DNA of 64,000 bases from JANXXV01 sp038200305 (GTDB lineage Bacteria; Acidobacteriota; Terriglobia; Bryobacterales; Bryobacteraceae). The notes below the pieces were generated by a model, which searched no databases, was not told the DNA's origin, and was given only the letters and a program-made list of their open reading frames with translations. Both the position numbers and the translations under genes were made by a program. The stretch is from the NCBI GenBank assembly GCA_038200305.1, contig JBBPYD010000169.1, positions 1-64,000 of the forward strand. The letters run 5' to 3'. Positions 60,907-64,000 of this stretch are shown here, one piece after another (positions within the stretch are counted from its first letter, which is position 1; the number at the start of each line of letters is the position of its first letter).

Positions 60907-63900
60907 CTACCAGATCATCTTCATTCCGAACTGAATCTGCCGCGGGGAATTCTGTGTCGAACTAATTTTCCCAAAAGCCGCGGAGGAGAGGTCCGTACTT
61001 GGTGCGCCGAATACCACGCGGTTCAACGGATTCGACATCTCCAGCCGGAACTGGTTGATAAAGCGCTCAAAGAATCGCGTTTCCTTGAAAACGCCAAAGC
61101 TTTCGTTGATGATGAACGGCTGCCGAACCGAAAGATACGCCGGAGCGTTGCCGAACGTGAGCGGCCCCGGATTGCTAAAGGCCGCGGGGTTCAGATAATT
61201 ATCCCGGTTGGGATCGAAGCCGCCCGAACCAGACGCCGCCCGGATGGGTGCGCCAGTCAGGTTGGGACGTAACCCAGGCGTAAACGCAAATGAGTTCAGG
61301 TTCACCGTGGTCATCGGCAGAGGATATCCGCTGCCGTATGTGCCGAACCCGCTGAGGGACCATCCACCCAGCACCTTCCGCGCCAGTCCGATCTGGGGGC
61401 CTCGGCCGTATGGCAGCGCGTAATTGAAGCTGAACGAGAACAGGTTTGGTTGGTCGGTGGGATAGAGGAATTTTTCCCTCCGATAGGCGTTCTCCCGGTA
61501 AGACGCTCCGTTTGAGGAGGTGAAGCCTATGCCGTCCGAAAGAAATTTCGAAAACGTATACGCGAATGTCCCGGTCAGTCCGTGGGAGAAGCGCTTGTCC
61601 ACTTTGAACTGTGCGGAGTTATACGTGGAATTCGCATAGGGGGCGGCCACCGTGGATACGCCCTGATATTGCGGAAAAGGCCGGAGCGCCTGGGCGACGG
61701 TTGCGCCAGCGCCATACAATTGTGAAAATCCGGCGAAAGGCTCTTTAATACCGGCCGATTGCGCCAGCGGCGAATTGATATTTGCCTTCAGTACAGCGGA
61801 CCCCAAGGTGAACAAGCGTGGATCCAGTTGATTGAGCTGCTGAGTGTCGTAGATGTGCGTACCCTTATTGGCCACATACGCGCCACTCACCATCAGCGAA
61901 TCGGTTATCTGGCGCTCGATGGTGAGATTCCACTGCTGCGAATAGGGTATTTGTCCACCGGTGCCCGTATTTACGTATTGAGCGGTTTGGCCGTTTTGAA
62001 CGGTGGGCGAAATGTTGGGGGGATGGTTGAAATTCTGCGGGAATCCATTATCCCAGTTGAAAGCCGGAGTCACGCCGGCATCCTGGCTGCTGAACGATGC
62101 TGTACTCGAAAAGCCGTTGGAGGGTAGTCCGATGCCCTGATTGATGTACGCCGAGTAGAAGATTCCGTAACCGCCACGGATCACGGTCTTGGGGGTCAGC
62201 GAATACGCGAAGCCGATTCGAGGAGCGAGATTGTTATAGTGAATATCGAAGAATCTATTGAACCCGGAGCGTCCGGTACCGGTGCCGCCGAACACGTATG
62301 CGCCAGGAAGGTTGCCTGCCCCAGGGTTGGGAAGCGAGGGATCTAAATAAGAAAGGCGGCCCAGCGAATCGGAACTCGGTATCTGAATCTCATAACGGAG
62401 ACCGATGTCCAGGGTCAGCTTCTGCGTGACCTTGTAGGTGTCGTCCACATAGACGCCGTTGTACTTGTATCGTCCGCCCGGAAGCGATCCGCGAAAGTAA
62501 GCGGTACCTGAATCCACCGCGCCCAGCAGGAAGCTGGCGAATGCATTTCCCGAACTCGCCACGCCTGGAATGCCGGTCTCCAATTGGCTGTAGTTGTAAG
62601 TACCGGCGCCGTTGCCGAAATTCCGGTAATTGTCTTGGTGCGCCTGGAATTCGACGCCAATTTTGATGGTGTGCTTCCCTTTGATCCACGTCGCATTATC
62701 AAGAAGGGTGAGAGTGTTGAAGTAGTTGTCGGAAGCGATATCATCACCGAACCGGGTGTAGCCTTGCGAGAACAGCACGGTCGGAAAATTATCGAACTGC
62801 AGTCCGGTCAGTCCCAGCTTGCCGCCATTCGGCTGTACCCAACCCTGGTTATAGGCGAGAGAAAAATTGGGGTTCCGGAACCGGGAGAAACCCAGGCCGA
62901 CATGGTTCAAGAGGTTGGGGCTGATCGTCCAGTCGTAGTTGATTCGGCTCACAATGGTAGTAACATCTTGCAGATTATAGTTCTCGACCGCCGTGGTGTT
63001 CCCCACCGGGATCAGACGTGACGGTCCGGGGCTTTTGATGGAGGGCCGGTCAGTGGAGTTATACATTCCGCTCAAATGGTGTTTTTCCGAAATAGCATGG
63101 TCGATCTTGAAGCCATGGGACCTTTGATCCGTGCGCGGACTTCCCAGCGGAGCGATGATGTTGTTCGTCAGGCCTGACGCGGTGGGCTGCGGGAGAAAGC
63201 CCAACATCTTTGAGCTGACCGCGCTGAACATCGACCTCGGAATGATGTTTCCGGCAAAAGGCGTCCGGGTCACCGTTCCGTTGGCATTCACCATCGTGCT
63301 GCGGGGATCGTAGATCGTACCCGGCCACTCGCTGAAATCTCCCTGCTGCATCTTGGATGTGGGAATCGTGTTCAGCCCGGTAAGCTGTCCGCCGCGAAGA
63401 TTGAACTGATCGTAGCTGACAAAGAAAAACGTCTTGTTCCGGCCGTTATAGACCTTAGGGATCCAGACGGGGCCGCCTAACGTAAAACCATACTCGTTCT
63501 GATTCCGAAACGCCTTCGTCGGGCTGAAGAAGCCGCGTGCGTCGAAATGGTTATTGTCGTTGAATTCGAATGCGTCACCGTGGAACTCATTCGTGCCGCT
63601 CTTCATGGTGTAGCTGGTCACGCCAGCTAGAGCGTGCGAATATTCCGCGGAGTAATTGTTTGTGATTAATTTGTATTCGGCGATCGCGTCCACGGAAGGA
63701 TTGACCTCAGCGTCGTTCGAAAGGTCGCCGCGCGAAAGGGCGATGCCGTCGTAGTACACCTGATCGTTGAACGAGCCGCCTCCGCCCACGTGCTTCTCCC
63801 AAGAGTTTCCTGAAACCCCGGGAGCTAAAAAGATGAACGCCGACGGATTGCGGATTCCGCCGCCAAGGGTGAGCGGCAGGTCCAGAAATCGCTTGTCGTT

Positions 63901-64000
63901 GATCACCGTGCCGACATCGGTGGATTCTGTCTGAATCATTGCCGCCGAGGCTTGCACTTCAACGGTCTGAGTGACCTCGCCGACCCGCATACTGAGATCG
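60907..64000 (-). CDS. TonB-dependent receptor, Oar type (N-terminus beyond window)
   Basis: At least 1030 residues of a large outer-membrane receptor. The visible part starts in the plug domain (VTQTVEVQASAAMIQTES, ESTDVGTVINDKRFLDLPL) and runs through the complete 22-strand-type barrel to the aromatic C-terminus (FGMKMIW). Barrel landmarks are FHGDAFEFNDNNHFDARGFF, LDIGLRYEIQIP, APRIGFAYSLTPKTVIRGGYGIFY, WNLTIERQITDSLMVSGAYV. The usual N-terminal carboxypeptidase-regulatory domain should lie beyond 64000. Such receptors take up plant or polymer fragments in Acidobacteria. Confidence 0.93.
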   Translation of the reverse strand, partial: DLSMRVGEVTQTVEVQASAAMIQTESTDVGTVINDKRFLDLPLTLGGGIRNPSAFIFLAPGVSGNSWEKHVGGGGSFNDQVYYDGIALSRGDLSNDAEVNPSVDAIAEYKLITNNYSAEYSHALAGVTSYTMKSGTNEFHGDAFEFNDNNHFDARGFFSPTKAFRNQNEYGFTLGGPVWIPKVYNGRNKTFFFVSYDQFNLRGGQLTGLNTIPTSKMQQGDFSEWPGTIYDPRSTMVNANGTVTRTPFAGNIIPRSMFSAVSSKMLGFLPQPTASGLTNNIIAPLGSPRTDQRSHGFKIDHAISEKHHLSGMYNSTDRPSIKSPGPSRLIPVGNTTAVENYNLQDVTTIVSRINYDWTISPNLLNHVGLGFSRFRNPNFSLAYNQGWVQPNGGKLGLTGLQFDNFPTVLFSQGYTRFGDDIASDNYFNTLTLLDNATWIKGKHTIKIGVEFQAHQDNYRNFGNGAGTYNYSQLETGIPGVASSGNAFASFLLGAVDSGTAYFRGSLPGGRYKYNGVYVDDTYKVTQKLTLDIGLRYEIQIPSSDSLGRLSYLDPSLPNPGAGNLPGAYVFGGTGTGRSGFNRFFDIHYNNLAPRIGFAYSLTPKTVIRGGYGIFYSAYINQGIGLPSNGFSSTASFSSQDAGVTPAFNWDNGFPQNFNHPPNISPTVQNGQTAQYVNTGTGGQIPYSQQWNLTIERQITDSLMVSGAYVANKGTHIYDTQQLNQLDPRLFTLGSAVLKANINSPLAQSAGIKEPFAGFSQLYGAGATVAQALRPFPQYQGVSTVAAPYANSTYNSAQFKVDKRFSHGLTGTFAYTFSKFLSDGIGFTSSNGASYRENAYRREKFLYPTDQPNLFSFSFNYALPYGRGPQIGLARKVLGGWSLSGFGTYGSGYPLPMTTVNLNSFAFTPGLRPNLTGAPIRAASGSGGFDPNRDNYLNPAAFSNPGPLTFGNAPAYLSVRQPFIINESFGVFKETRFFERFINQFRLEMSNPLNRVVFGAPSTDLSSAAFGKISSTQNSPRQIQFGMKMIW

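Overview
The window looks like chromosomal DNA of an acidobacterium, most likely near the Solibacter/Bryobacter group. This is inferred from gene content, not from a marker comparison. Pointers are a very large Oar-type TonB receptor (60907-64000), paired VWFA-type secreted proteins (35260-37662), a TPR plus FG-GAP/ASPIC-UnbV protein beside a secreted sulfatase (57059-60847), many exported sugar or hydroxyacid enzymes, and GC-rich codon use throughout. I see no rRNA, tRNA, CRISPR array, insertion sequence or prophage. The single RNA gene is the small SRP RNA at 52130-52237.

Layout. 1-1130: tail of an FMN 2-hydroxyacid oxidase and a secreted beta-propeller protein. 1309-7334 (minus): six tightly coupled genes (amidohydrolase, bicupin, MFS transporter, Fe-S protein, Cys-rich unknown, exported 2-hydroxyacid dehydrogenase) that look like an undescribed catabolic/redox unit. 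7393-8256: ThuA-like protein; 8271-8620: a decayed gene; 8636-10042: type II NADH dehydrogenase. 10065-13098 (minus): SDR, GH1-like glycosidase, aldose epimerase.

13288-25518 (plus) is one continuous ten-gene respiratory operon. It encodes a caa3-type oxidase (CoxII with a fused cytochrome c, CoxI, CoxIII, CtaG, a small membrane subunit), a Rieske protein, a cytochrome b fused to cytochrome c, a pyruvate oxidase-like TPP enzyme, a LarA/DUF2088 protein, and a giant FAD/Fe-S D-lactate dehydrogenase-like fusion. Together they could carry electrons from lactate and pyruvate through quinone to oxygen. It ends at a clear hairpin terminator (25531-25575).

25569-43403 is a mosaic of housekeeping genes (argS, ferredoxin, rsmG), secreted or regulatory unknowns, sugar-acid catabolism (fuconolactonase-like hydrolase, PfkB/KDG-type kinase), a HicAB module and several esterases. 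43409-50083 holds a baeRF-type protein, a GH1/GH4/PfkB glycoside operon on the minus strand, and a PIG-L deacetylase/GT4 pair on the plus strand. 50123-54820 runs from a POTRA-only protein through a decayed UPF0175/PIN toxin-antitoxin pair into the conserved ffs-dnaX-ybaB-recR block. 54735-64000 holds a DUF4126 membrane protein, the MtaB tRNA methylthiotransferase, the FG-GAP protein, the sulfatase and the TonB receptor.

A recurring signal is a TANNNT box 5-7 bases before an ATG or GTG start with no Shine-Dalgarno sequence (for example 7381, 30227, 38158, 39348, 50111, 57056). It suggests that many genes here are transcribed without a leader. The starts given use this pattern, Shine-Dalgarno sequences and operon overlaps to choose between alternatives.
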